A DNA stretch of 64,000 nt. Origin: Algimonas ampicilliniresistens. Its GTDB lineage: Bacteria; Pseudomonadota; Alphaproteobacteria; Caulobacterales; Maricaulaceae. How positions within the stretch are numbered: position 1 is the stretch's first letter; the number at the start of each line of letters is the position of its first letter. Shown in pieces: positions 45,124 to 54,463 of this stretch. The stretch spans positions 248,001 to 312,000 of the forward strand of contig NZ_BSNK01000001.1 of NCBI RefSeq assembly GCF_030159955.1, written 5' to 3'. A program made the position numbers and the translations under genes. The notes under the pieces were generated by a model that made no database searches, was not told the origin of the DNA, and saw nothing but the letters and a program-made list of their open reading frames with translations.

Positions 45124-46594
45124 TTTGCGAATGTTTTCTGTGTAGGTAGGACAGGAATTTGCTCACATATATCGAGTGCGGAGGCATTTTACTGAGAACC
45201 GATTGAATTGACTTCTGCCGTTGTTCCAATCTTGCAGCGACCTTCGCAGGTTCCGCCAAGCTTGCCAACGGGTCCCGGCGTCGCGGTTGTCGTCCCATCC
45301 CGTCATGCAGGATCGCCCAATCCACATCATCAAATGGCTCATTATCATATGCGACCAGATGGCCTCTGCTTTCATATTGTGTCAGCTTTCGAGTGAGCTT
45401 CGAGGTCTGCTTCTGAGCCGATGCAGCTTGCCAATAGGGGCCGTTAGGTAGCGTAGTCATAACGAAATGCGCCTGATTGAATATCTCCGCGTGGCAGACA
45501 TCATCTTGAAAGACGCGGTTATATTCCCGTGCTTCAATCCGCATGTCAGTCGAAACTGGGAATAGATCCATGAGACGCTGAATATCGCGGAGCAGAAGCT
45601 TCATCGGCGCCGTGGTGAGCGGCTCTACAACGCAGGCGGCTTGGCCAATCGCGACACAATTCCCGGCCCAAGCATTCTCTCGGCATCCGAGGCTCAGCGT
45701 TATGGATGCATCTGGGTCAGTACCGTGAGCGGCCGCAGCAATCTGTCTGCTGTCTTCATGAAAAACGGTCATTCGGCGAGCGCCCGACCGAAGAGTGATC
45801 TCGGACTGCCATCCATAGTCGCCACTTTTAATCGTCTGTGCAGCTTTACCAACTGGCGTGTCGGTAATCCGACTAATCAGCGCCTGCATTGTGCTGGAGC
45901 CTTTAGCCTCAATTTTTGACGGGCTCAGTAATATTGCTGACGAACCAGAACAATCGATGAAGAGATCAGCGGAGAGTCGTTGGCCGTCTGACAGTGTTAC
46001 TGATGTAATGTCGGTGCTGTTACGCTCGACATGATCAATCCGCGCCTCAATCAACTGGATTGAGCGTGTCAAAGACACCGCCTTGTAAAGCGCCGTCAAT
46101 TCTTTGGGGTCAAAGGCATAGCCATATTCAGCGCGCGATAGAGGATGTTTGTGGTCTTCAGGGGGGTGCGCGAACACGCCGCCCACCGCAGCCTGCGCCG
46201 AGATTAATGTGTCTTGCAGAGATAAAGACGGGTCTAGCTGGATCAGCTTTGCTAGCGGAACACCTTCTAAAACGAGAAGCGGTTGGTGAAACGCCTGAAC
46301 CCAGGAGCGGTCAGTGCCAGCCCAATTATGTAAATAGGTTCCGTACGCAAAGGTCGACCCAGTATTGAGCAGAAGCTCAGGTTCGGACAGTCCGATCGAT
46401 AAGTGAAAACGGTAGGCAGCCGGTGGCAGGATGTGTCCGTAGAATGCATCTTCAGCCGGTTTAGACTCGCTCTCGACAACTTTGAGGGCGATTGTTTTTG
46501 GTAAGCTCCGGCTCATGGCTGCCGCCGTCATCCAGAGCGATAAACCGCTGCCGCAAAGCATGAGCGTTCGTATGGGATTGGAGGCTGACGTCAC
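45116..46594 (-). CDS. Divergent halogenase-like flavoprotein lacking catalytic residues (paralogue 2)
   Basis: A 492-residue paralogue that keeps the FAD fold outline (LMLCGSGLSLWMTAAAMS, LFIDCSG, GQAACVVEPL) but not the reactive residues. The lysine of FKLGIEF is replaced (STFAYGTYL), GWQWRIP reads GWQSEIT, and PLEST reads PLTTA. The FAD motif also loses one glycine. The frame is intact at full length and in phase with its neighbours, so it is not an obvious pseudogene. It may be a non-catalytic partner or have a different reaction. Confidence 0.8.
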   Translation of the reverse strand: MTSASNPIRTLMLCGSGLSLWMTAAAMSRSLPKTIALKVVESESKPAEDAFYGHILPPAAYRFHLSIGLSEPELLLNTGSTFAYGTYLHNWAGTDRSWVQAFHQPLLVLEGVPLAKLIQLDPSLSLQDTLISAQAAVGGVFAHPPEDHKHPLSRAEYGYAFDPKELTALYKAVSLTRSIQLIEARIDHVERNSTDITSVTLSDGQRLSADLFIDCSGSSAILLSPSKIEAKGSSTMQALISRITDTPVGKAAQTIKSGDYGWQSEITLRSGARRMTVFHEDSRQIAAAAHGTDPDASITLSLGCRENAWAGNCVAIGQAACVVEPLTTAPMKLLLRDIQRLMDLFPVSTDMRIEAREYNRVFQDDVCHAEIFNQAHFVMTTLPNGPYWQAASAQKQTSKLTRKLTQYESRGHLVAYDNEPFDDVDWAILHDGMGRQPRRRDPLASLAEPAKVAARLEQRQKSIQSVLSKMPPHSIYVSKFLSYLHRKHSQNG

Positions 46595-46596
46595 AG

Positions 46597-48129
46597 TTAG
46601 AGGGACTCAGGAACGGTTTTTGATGACGATCCCGTGCCTTGAATGAAGGTTAGGTGGTCTGGCGCCCGGTCCACACTGTTCCGGATCGAGCTGTGCAAAT
46701 TCTCCGCATATTGGCGAATGTCGTCGAGCGGGATACGGCCCATTCGGGGGTCTCCCGCTAAGGGCAGTTTGCGCTGGCCCATGAACACGGCGATCCAGCT
46801 GGGGGGCAGAAAAACACTGAACTCATAAGATGGAACGAGACCTCGGTGCATCCATGCCTCAATTTTTGACTGAAGGCTTTCTGGAAGTGTCAGATTACGA
46901 AAGTGCCGCCACATCTCGCTATCGTCTCGCTCTGTGGCGACATAGTGCAGTAACAGGAAATCGCGCACGCGCTCAAAATTCAGGCCCATCCGTTCATTAT
47001 ATTCCTCTTGATCCGATGTAGCGAATGCGGTGTCCGGAAAGAGTTCAAGCAGGGCAGTGATGCCTTCTTGGATGAAGTGGATCGATGTCGATTCCAGCGG
47101 TTCGAGAAAGCCGGCTGACAGGCCTATTGCGACAACATTTTTTTTCCAGAATTGGTTGCGTCGCCCGGTCATGAAGTAGAGCTGTTTTGGATCCGTCGTG
47201 AGCGCGCCTTCGATCCCGTCTAGCAGTTGCGATCTGGCTTCATCGTCAGAGATGAAGTGGCTGCAATAGACATGCCCATTTCCCGTTCGGTGCTGCAGTG
47301 GAATACGCCACTGCCACCCTGCCGTGCGCGCCGTAGACCGCGTGTAGGGAAGCAGCGTGCCGACATTTTCACTTTGGACCGCGACAGCGCGGTTGCAGGG
47401 CAACCATTCGCTCCAATCCTGATATCCCGTTTTCAGCGATTGCTCGATCAGCAATCCCCGGAAGCCCGAGCAATCGATAAAGAGTTCGCCGCCGATGGTC
47501 TGTCCCGACTCAAGGCGTAGCGTTTCGACGTGGCCTGTTTCGGCATTCTGATCGACCTCGACAATTTTCCCTTCGATACGCGTGACCCCATGCTTCTCCG
47601 CAAAGGTTCGGAGGAACTTCGCATAGAGGCTGGAATCGAATTGATAGGCGTAGCCGAACGTGGACTCGATCTTAGACAGGTCGGGATCCGGATGGTGGAA
47701 CCGCGCACTTTTCGCGGCGACAATGGGATAAGAATACTCGTCCAAGGGTGTCTTTAGACCTAACTGTCTGAGTTGGTTCCATAGGTGATGAAAGTCGACC
47801 CCTTGAAGCGGTTCGCCGAAGTCTCCGAATGGGTGGACGTAACGATCGCCGATCTGCCCCCAGTCGCAAAATTCGATCCCCAACTTAAACGTGGCATTCG
47901 TCGCGCGCATGAATGTAACTTCATCTATGCCAAGAGCCTGGTTGAAAAAACGAATATGCGGAAGTGTCGCTTCTCCCACGCCAACCGTGCCGATCTGTTC
48001 CGACTCGACAAGAGTGATCGAGGTTTTGGTTCGGTGAAATTTGTAGGCAAGCGCTGCTGCGGTCATCCATCCAGCCGTACCTCCGCCCACAATACAAATT
48101 GATGATATTGGCTTGGGCTGATCAGTCAT
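46597..48129 (-). CDS. Tryptophan-halogenase-like flavoprotein (paralogue 1, first in operon)
   Basis: A 510-residue paralogue with IVGGGTAGWM, the lysine in NATFKLGIEF, GWQWRIP and FLEPLESTSIHFIQ, so it looks complete. It is the first gene of the four-gene operon; the next starts two bases after its stop. Its promoter must lie in 48130-48424, shared with the divergent lacI gene and a LacI-type operator. Substrate unknown. Confidence 0.88.
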   Translation of the reverse strand: MTDQPKPISSICIVGGGTAGWMTAAALAYKFHRTKTSITLVESEQIGTVGVGEATLPHIRFFNQALGIDEVTFMRATNATFKLGIEFCDWGQIGDRYVHPFGDFGEPLQGVDFHHLWNQLRQLGLKTPLDEYSYPIVAAKSARFHHPDPDLSKIESTFGYAYQFDSSLYAKFLRTFAEKHGVTRIEGKIVEVDQNAETGHVETLRLESGQTIGGELFIDCSGFRGLLIEQSLKTGYQDWSEWLPCNRAVAVQSENVGTLLPYTRSTARTAGWQWRIPLQHRTGNGHVYCSHFISDDEARSQLLDGIEGALTTDPKQLYFMTGRRNQFWKKNVVAIGLSAGFLEPLESTSIHFIQEGITALLELFPDTAFATSDQEEYNERMGLNFERVRDFLLLHYVATERDDSEMWRHFRNLTLPESLQSKIEAWMHRGLVPSYEFSVFLPPSWIAVFMGQRKLPLAGDPRMGRIPLDDIRQYAENLHSSIRNSVDRAPDHLTFIQGTGSSSKTVPESL

Positions 48130-48284
48130 GATGTATGGTTGATATAGAGTTCAGCGGTCCATTCCTATCGCGACTAAATGGCCAGGTAGCCCCATTCGCG
48201 TCGAAGCAAAAACATTGATGGAAAGTCTATCGTATGTGCAGATTGATTAGAATTTGATCAACTTTCCCGACAAGTCTTACTTTT

Positions 48285-48301
48285 CATGTTAACGCTCACT
48301 T
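48285..48301. promoter_or_regulatory. LacI-type operator between the halogenase-like operon and lacI
   Basis: CATGTTAACGCTCACTT matches the receptor operator at 13 of 17 positions, with core GTTAACGCTCAC. It is in the 295-bp divergent region, so one site could serve both the halogenase-like operon and lacI itself. It is less symmetric than the receptor copies. Confidence 0.45.
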
Positions 48302-48424
48302 TCATAGACATTCCCTGTTCTGTCAAATACCAGAGAAGAGATCGATTTTATATGAAATGGGACGTGTCATGACACCGAAGGCCATCTACGGTGGAGCTGA
48401 TTTAAAGATAAGGTTCGCGTAATC

Positions 48425-49459
48425 ATGCATGATACCCGTCAGAGCGTGACTATAAAACAAGTGGCTGAGCGCGCTGGCGTTTCGCTCATGACGGTCTCAC
48501 GCGTGATGAATAATACGGGGTTGGTCAAAGCGACGACGCGGCAAAAGGTCGAAGCGGCGATTGACGAACTCAATTACCGGCCCAACATCAGCGCCAGACG
48601 ATTGGCTGGTGGTAAGTCGCTGTTTCTGGGTCTTATCTATCACAACCCTTCGCCCGGTTACCTTACTAAGATTTTGCTAGGCAGCCTTGATGCGTGTCGT
48701 CGTAATGGTCACCATTTGGTTCTGGAAGATCTCGGGCATCAAACACCCTATAGCCATCCTGAAGAAACCGCTCGATCCTTGAAAAGGGCGGGTCTTGACG
48801 GCGTTATCATCACGCCGCCTCTCTCCAACCACCACCTCTTCGTCGACGCGATAGAGGCTTCCGGCATACCGGTTGTTCGGATCGCGCCTGAGAATATTCA
48901 TACGGACAAGTTGCGCGTGGCTATGGACGATGTGGCGGCAGGACAGGCTATGCTGCAGCATCTTGTCTCTCAGGGACATCGCCGCATTGCGTTCGTAAAA
49001 GGAAATGGTGACCATCCCTCTGCCCACCATCGATTTGAGGGATTTGCCAAAGGCATGGCTGACAACAATCTCGATTTACCTGACCAGCTTATCTATCAGG
49101 GCGACTTTACTTACCGTTCCGGCCTTGATGCAGGGCGCAAACTTTTATCGCTTCCAGAGCCTCCGACGGCCATCTTCTCCAGTAATGATGATATGGCCGC
49201 AGGTATTGTCGCGTCAGCGCAAATGCTCGGCCTGAAAGTGCCTGATGATGTATCGGTCGCGGGATTTGATGATACGGAAATCGCGACAAACATCTGGCCT
49301 GAACTAACAACGGTTAAACAGCCTATCGCTGAGATGGCGCGTCGCGCTGTGGATTTGCTGACGGCGTCCATTCGGCGCGACACTGAAGCGGAAGATGTAT
49401 GTCGAGCACTACTCGATTTCGAACTTGTCATCCGCGATTCTGTCCAGCCCCCCGCATAG
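48425..49459 (+). CDS. LacI family regulator of the receptor/halogenase locus
   Basis: A 344-residue LacI/GalR protein. The helix-turn-helix is at about residues 9-30 (TIKQVAERAGVSLMTVSRVM), the hinge helix near NISARRLA, and a periplasmic-binding-like sugar domain follows. It is divergent from the halogenase-like operon and convergent with the second lacI, 8 bp away. It is the best candidate to bind the GTTAGCGGTAAC-type sites of the receptor, GH3 and halogenase-like genes; that is inferred from position. Confidence 0.9.
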   Translation: MHDTRQSVTIKQVAERAGVSLMTVSRVMNNTGLVKATTRQKVEAAIDELNYRPNISARRLAGGKSLFLGLIYHNPSPGYLTKILLGSLDACRRNGHHLVLEDLGHQTPYSHPEETARSLKRAGLDGVIITPPLSNHHLFVDAIEASGIPVVRIAPENIHTDKLRVAMDDVAAGQAMLQHLVSQGHRRIAFVKGNGDHPSAHHRFEGFAKGMADNNLDLPDQLIYQGDFTYRSGLDAGRKLLSLPEPPTAIFSSNDDMAAGIVASAQMLGLKVPDDVSVAGFDDTEIATNIWPELTTVKQPIAEMARRAVDLLTASIRRDTEAEDVCRALLDFELVIRDSVQPPA

Positions 49460-49467
49460 TAGGCCGC

Positions 49468-50466
49468 TTACGACTTCGGTGGGGGCGCAGTTGAGTCTCG
49501 TTGAACCAAGATGTGCGGGCTAATATGCTCGCGCGTATGTGGCACCTGACCGCGGCGAATTTGATCCAACAGCTTCACACCCATTTCTGTCATCTCTGTT
49601 GTGGACTGGCGTATGGTCGTCAGCGACGGATAGACAACAGTTGCAATGGGGGAGTCATCAAAGCCGACGACAGACAGATCGTCAGGAACACGGATGTCTA
49701 GCTTGTATGCGGCCGCCAGGCAGCCGGAGGCCATATCATCATTGGCAGCAAATATGGCCGTTGGCCGTTTGTCAGCGGTCAAATATCGTTCGGCAATCTG
49801 CATGCCCGATGCAAAATCGAACCCGCCAGTTTCTGTAAATCGATCATCATACATGAGGCCGCGGTCTGAAAATGCATCTTGAAAACCTTGGAATCGCAAG
49901 GTCGCCATATGCTGATTGGAAGGTCCATTGATAATGCCGATATTGGTATGGCCTAGGTCTAGCAAATGCTCTGTGGCGTCTCGCGCGGCAGCTCGCTCAT
50001 CGACAGAAATATGGTGAGTTTCGCCAATGGGTAGTTGCGTTGCGATCCTGACAAGCGGGATCCCGTGTGCTTCCAACCGTTGTACTAGCGGCAGGCTGTC
50101 AGCCTGTGGCGCGCCGATGATGATGCCAACCAAACCATTTCGTTTCGCGATGGCGTCAATCGCATCATTGCTCACACCGCTTTGGACAACGAGGCTAAAT
50201 CCAGCGCCTTGGCATCCGGTGAGTGCGCCGAGTTGCAAATCATGTGTGTAGGAGCGTGATGGATTGTCGAACAAAAGCCCCACAAGCGTTGGCGACCGGG
50301 ACCGGAGTGAGCGAGCCGAATGGTTGACTTTATAGTCGAGTAATTGCGCCGCATCGAGCACCTTCTTGCGTGTACGTTCACGTACACCCGGTTCACCATT
50401 GAGGACGCGAGAGACTGTTTTGAAGGATACTCCGGCCTTTTGAGCAACGTCGATAATGGTTGTCAT
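49468..50466 (-). CDS. LacI family regulator of the xyloside locus
   Basis: A 332-residue LacI/GalR protein. The helix-turn-helix is IIDVAQKAGVSFKTVSRVLN (about residues 3-22), with hinge NHSARSLR and a sugar-binding domain. It is divergent from the GH3-xylB-xylA operon, with a perfect 14-bp palindrome in the 92-bp gap. It therefore probably represses that operon and itself, with xylose or a xyloside as inducer. Confidence 0.9.
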   Translation of the reverse strand: MTTIIDVAQKAGVSFKTVSRVLNGEPGVRERTRKKVLDAAQLLDYKVNHSARSLRSRSPTLVGLLFDNPSRSYTHDLQLGALTGCQGAGFSLVVQSGVSNDAIDAIAKRNGLVGIIIGAPQADSLPLVQRLEAHGIPLVRIATQLPIGETHHISVDERAAARDATEHLLDLGHTNIGIINGPSNQHMATLRFQGFQDAFSDRGLMYDDRFTETGGFDFASGMQIAERYLTADKRPTAIFAANDDMASGCLAAAYKLDIRVPDDLSVVGFDDSPIATVVYPSLTTIRQSTTEMTEMGVKLLDQIRRGQVPHTREHISPHILVQRDSTAPPPKS

Positions 50467-50506
50467 GCTTTCACCTTTAACGATGAAATAGACAAATTGC
50501 TCCTGT

Positions 50507-50535
50507 TTGACAATGTTGTCATTTCTAGTTTAACG
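50507..50535 (+). promoter_or_regulatory. Promoter and LacI operator of the GH3-xylB-xylA operon
   Basis: A TTGACA hexamer (50507-50512) is followed after 16 bases by TTTAAC (50529-50534). The perfect palindrome TGACAATGTTGTCA (50508-50521) covers the -35 region, so a bound LacI protein would block RNA polymerase. The coding start is 24 bp downstream. Confidence 0.65.
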
Positions 50536-50558
50536 TCTTTCAGAAAAGGGGAAACAAC

Positions 50559-53006
50559 ATGATCCGCAGAAAGATTTGCCAGCTGGCAACAGTCGGTTTG
50601 GGTGCATTGGCGCTTTATGGTTGTCAGGCGCAGGCCAGTGAACATGCGAATGTTGCTGAGAGCGTTCGATATAATTTGGATGCGTTGAACGCGCCTTTGC
50701 TGACGTCTCCTAAAACAGATCGAGTTGAAGCGCTGATCGCGAAAATGACCCTTGAGGAGAAACTTGCACAGATTTCTTGTGTCTGGTTCGGCAAAGCGGA
50801 CATCTATAATGCGGACGGCAGCTTCAATGCTGAGAAGATGGCGGAAAAATTCCCTCACGGAGTCGGCTGTTTTGCTCGTCCGCAGGATACGATCGGGATG
50901 GAGGGGCCAAGTGACCGTAAAGACGTCAACGACGCAACGGTTGTGCGGCGTATGTCTGCCCGAAGCCCGGCTCAAACAGTTGCTCTGGTCAATGATATTC
51001 AAACGTGGATGATGGAAGAAACCCGACTGGGTATTCCGACACTCTTCCACGAAGAAGGTCTGCACGGATTTCAAGCGAAGGATGCGACCAGTTTTCCACA
51101 AGCGATTGCTTTGGCCGCCTCATTCGATACGGATTTGTCAGAGCGGATTTATAGTATCGTGGCACGCGAAATCCGGTTCCGAGGTGTCCATCACGTCCTC
51201 TCTCCCGTGGTTGATGTCGCGCTTGATCCGCGCTGGGGCCGGATCGAGGAAACCTTTGGTGAAGATCCCTACCTCGTCTCGCGCATGGGTGTTGCGGCTG
51301 TGCGGGGCTTTCAGGGCACAGATGGCAATGATGACGATTTCCCAATCGCTGATGACAAAGTGCTGTCGACGCTCAAACATATGACCGGACATGGTCAGCC
51401 CGAAGCGGGGATGAATATTGGTCCGGCACAAATTTCTGAACGCGTGCTGCGCGAGATTTTCTTCCCGCCCTTTGAAGCGGCAATCCTAGAAGGCAATGCG
51501 GCGTCTATTATGGCGTCTTACAATGAAATTGACGGTGTTCCGTCTCATGCCAATGGCTGGTTATTGAACGAAATTCTTCGCAATGAATGGGGCTTTAGCG
51601 GCGCTGTTGTGGCCGATTATTTTGCCATTAATGAACTGAATGTGCGTCACAAGATTGTCGACTCTCTACCCGCCGCAGGGGAGATTTCGCTGAAATCTGG
51701 TGTCGATCTTGAGCTACCGGACGGCGTGGCGTTTTATGCCCTCCAGGACCGAATTGAGGCGGGTGAATTGGATGTCGCCTATGTCGATGAAGCTGTTCGC
51801 CGCGTCTTGATGATGAAGGAGCGCGGCAATGTGTTTGCGACGCCTTTTGCCGACGCAGAGGCTGCCGAAGCCATCACCGGGAATGATGCTGCTCGTGCTG
51901 TCGCTTTGGAAGCGGCGCATAAGGGTGCCGTTTTGCTTAAAAACGAAAACAACATTCTACCGCTCTCGGCTGCGACTTACGGCACTATCGCCGTGATCGG
52001 ACCGAATACAGATGTGACTGTCTTGGGCGGTTATTCGGACGAGCCGAAACAAACGATCAGTATTCTGGATGGTCTTCGGGCTCGACTCGGCGACGATGTT
52101 GAAATCATCCATGAACGAGGCGTCGACCTTACCAATAACCGCTCTTGGTGGGATGATGACGTTACCTTAGCGGATCGTGAGGCGAATCTTCGCGGTATTG
52201 GACGGGCTGTCTCGGCCGCCAAAGCTGCGGATTTGGTCATCTTGGCGATTGGCGGTGACGAAAGCACGTCCCGTGAAGCTTGGTCTGAAACGCATATGGG
52301 AGATCGTAACGACATCACTCTGATCGGTGAGCAGACCGAACTAGTGAAAGCCATCGCTGCAACTGGAAAACCTGTCGTGAGCGTCATCATCTCCGGTCGT
52401 CCGCTGAGCCTTGAGCCCGTCGAAGGTGATATGGACGCCATTCTTTACGGTTGGTTGCTGGGCCAGGAAACAGGTACAGCGGTCGCTGACCTCTTGTTTG
52501 GAGATCAAGTTCCGTCGGGTAAAATGCCAGTTACCGTGCCTCGCACAGTGGGTCAGATCCCGGCCGTTTATAACCATAAGCCGACAGCGCGTCGCGGTTA
52601 CGCGTTCGGCGATGCGGGTCCACTTTATCCATTTGGCTTTGGCATGTCTTACACAACGTTTGAGTTGTCCGAGCCAAGCTTGGCAGATGCAACGATTGGG
52701 GTAGATGGTCAGACAACCGTCTCCGTCAATGTAACGAATACGGGTGACTATGCGGCTGACGAAGTCATTCAGCTCTATATTCGCGACAGCGTCAGTTCCG
52801 TTACGCGGCCTGTGAAAGAGCTGAAAGGGTTCGAACGTGTGTCGCTTGCGCCGGGTGAGACGAAAACCGTGACGCTGCCGATCCGGCCAGAACATCTTCG
52901 TTTCTTTGACCGCAATATGAAACGGGTTGTTGAGCCGGGCGAGTTCGAGATCATGGTCGGGAACAGCTCGGACGCCGTCAAAACCACGACACTGACGGTT
53001 CGCTAA
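50559..53006 (+). CDS. Glycoside hydrolase family 3 (beta-xylosidase/beta-glucosidase)
   Basis: An 815-residue exported GH3 enzyme, probably a lipoprotein (ALYGC, cysteine at residue 22). MTLEEKLAQ opens the catalytic domain; the KH pair in TLKHMTGHG (about 272-274) and nucleophile D353 in GAVVADYFAI are visible. The second GH3 domain and a C-terminal fibronectin-III-like domain (VSVNVTNTGDYAADEVIQLYI) complete the BglX-type layout. Since xylB and xylA follow directly, xylosides are the likely substrates. Confidence 0.92.
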   Translation: MIRRKICQLATVGLGALALYGCQAQASEHANVAESVRYNLDALNAPLLTSPKTDRVEALIAKMTLEEKLAQISCVWFGKADIYNADGSFNAEKMAEKFPHGVGCFARPQDTIGMEGPSDRKDVNDATVVRRMSARSPAQTVALVNDIQTWMMEETRLGIPTLFHEEGLHGFQAKDATSFPQAIALAASFDTDLSERIYSIVAREIRFRGVHHVLSPVVDVALDPRWGRIEETFGEDPYLVSRMGVAAVRGFQGTDGNDDDFPIADDKVLSTLKHMTGHGQPEAGMNIGPAQISERVLREIFFPPFEAAILEGNAASIMASYNEIDGVPSHANGWLLNEILRNEWGFSGAVVADYFAINELNVRHKIVDSLPAAGEISLKSGVDLELPDGVAFYALQDRIEAGELDVAYVDEAVRRVLMMKERGNVFATPFADAEAAEAITGNDAARAVALEAAHKGAVLLKNENNILPLSAATYGTIAVIGPNTDVTVLGGYSDEPKQTISILDGLRARLGDDVEIIHERGVDLTNNRSWWDDDVTLADREANLRGIGRAVSAAKAADLVILAIGGDESTSREAWSETHMGDRNDITLIGEQTELVKAIAATGKPVVSVIISGRPLSLEPVEGDMDAILYGWLLGQETGTAVADLLFGDQVPSGKMPVTVPRTVGQIPAVYNHKPTARRGYAFGDAGPLYPFGFGMSYTTFELSEPSLADATIGVDGQTTVSVNVTNTGDYAADEVIQLYIRDSVSSVTRPVKELKGFERVSLAPGETKTVTLPIRPEHLRFFDRNMKRVVEPGEFEIMVGNSSDAVKTTTLTVR

Positions 53007-53014
53007 GGTCAAGT

Positions 53015-54463
53015 ATGTATCTTGGACTCGATATCGGGACGTCTGGCGTCAAGGCTGTTTTGGTCGATGATGCGCAGATGATTGTCGATCAGGCCACAGC
53101 GCCATTGTCGGTCTCTCGTCCTCAACCGCTTTGGTCTGAACAAGACCCGAAAGATTGGTGGCGTGCGACGAACGAAGCTGTGCTGAAACTAGACACGCGC
53201 GCCCGGCGTGCCGTTCGAGCTATCGGCCTGTCTGGTCAGATGCATGGGGCGACCTTGTTAGATGTGCATGGCGATGTGATCCGTCCGGCAATCCTGTGGA
53301 ATGACGGTCGGTCTGCGGCGTCTTGCCAAGCCATGACAGAGGCCTGCCCTGAGTTACATGAAATCACAGGCAATCTGGCCATGCCGGGATTTACAGCGCC
53401 CAAACTCTATTGGCTGAGAGAGAATGAGCCCGAAAACTTTAAGAAGGTCGCCCGTGTCTTGCTTCCGAAGGATTATGTCAGGTGGTTGATGAGCGGCGAT
53501 GCCGCGTCCGACATGTCCGATAGTGCTGGGACGCTCTGGATGGATGTGGGCGCGCGGGATTGGTCAGATACGATGCTGGGTCTGACAGGTCTCGACCGCT
53601 CGCATATGCCGGACCTTTATGAGGGCACGCAGGCGACCGGCGTGCTGAAGCAATCTATTGCCGATCAATGGAGTATGGCCCGTGTGCCGATTGCCGCTGG
53701 TGGCGGCGATAATGCCGCGGGCGCCGTTGGGTCCGGCATCATCGAACCCGGAGAAGGGTTTGTCAGTCTCGGAACATCGGGTGTTGTCTTCATGGCTGAT
53801 GATGCATTTCGCCCAAATGTGGCCGGAGCCGTGCATACGTTCTGCCATGCCGTACCCGACACATGGCACCGGATGAGCGTCATCCTGTCGGCAGCTAGCG
53901 CAGTGGATTTTGTCGCCCGAATCGCAGGGTTCGCGTCGGAAGCTGACCTTTATGATCAAACAGCGGATGCCAAACGGCCAGGTCGCGGCGCGGTTTACTT
54001 ACCTTATCTATCTGGCGAACGGACGCCTCATAATGACCCGAATGCCAAAGGTGCGTTCTTCGGGCTGACCCATGAAGACACGCCGCTGACGATGGCACAA
54101 GCAGCGCTAGAAGGTGTCGCATTCGCTCTGGCTGACGGGGTTGATGGTTTGCGCGCAGCCGGAACATCAATTGATGGCCTTTCAGTTATTGGCGGCGGGT
54201 CTCGTTCAATTTGGTGGGGGCGTGTAATCGCCTCGGCGATGAACTTACCGCTGACCTACCGCGAAAGCTCTGCTGTCGGTCCTGCGTTTGGTGCAGCCCG
54301 TCTCGCGCGTCTCTGTCTGGATGAAGACGCGATCTCTGACATTTGTACGCCGCCCGCAATTGACCATGTCGTTGAACCCGATCCTTTGCTCGTTTCGCTT
54401 TATGCTGAGCGCCGTCCAATTTTCACCCAACTCTATCAAGCCACGAAGGGACTTCTCTCATGA
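53015..54463 (+). CDS. xylB: Xylulokinase
   Basis: A 482-residue FGGY-family sugar kinase that phosphorylates D-xylulose. The N-terminal phosphate motif [25 protein letters not shown] (about residues 70-78), the [13 protein letters not shown] stretch and the C-terminal GGGSRS adenosine motif are present. It follows the GH3 gene by 8 bp and overlaps xylA by four bases. The product xylulose 5-phosphate feeds the pentose phosphate route. Confidence 0.94.
   Translation: MYLGLDIGTSGVKAVLVDDAQMIVDQATAPLSVSRPQPLWSEQDPKDWWRATNEAVLKLDTRARRAVRAIGLSGQMHGATLLDVHGDVIRPAILWNDGRSAASCQAMTEACPELHEITGNLAMPGFTAPKLYWLRENEPENFKKVARVLLPKDYVRWLMSGDAASDMSDSAGTLWMDVGARDWSDTMLGLTGLDRSHMPDLYEGTQATGVLKQSIADQWSMARVPIAAGGGDNAAGAVGSGIIEPGEGFVSLGTSGVVFMADDAFRPNVAGAVHTFCHAVPDTWHRMSVILSAASAVDFVARIAGFASEADLYDQTADAKRPGRGAVYLPYLSGERTPHNDPNAKGAFFGLTHEDTPLTMAQAALEGVAFALADGVDGLRAAGTSIDGLSVIGGGSRSIWWGRVIASAMNLPLTYRESSAVGPAFGAARLARLCLDEDAISDICTPPAIDHVVEPDPLLVSLYAERRPIFTQLYQATKGLLS

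Noticed and set aside
45116-46594. Calling the second halogenase-like gene a pseudogene
   Set aside because: It has no stop or frameshift, is full length, and keeps tight junctions with both neighbours, so loss of residues alone does not prove decay.
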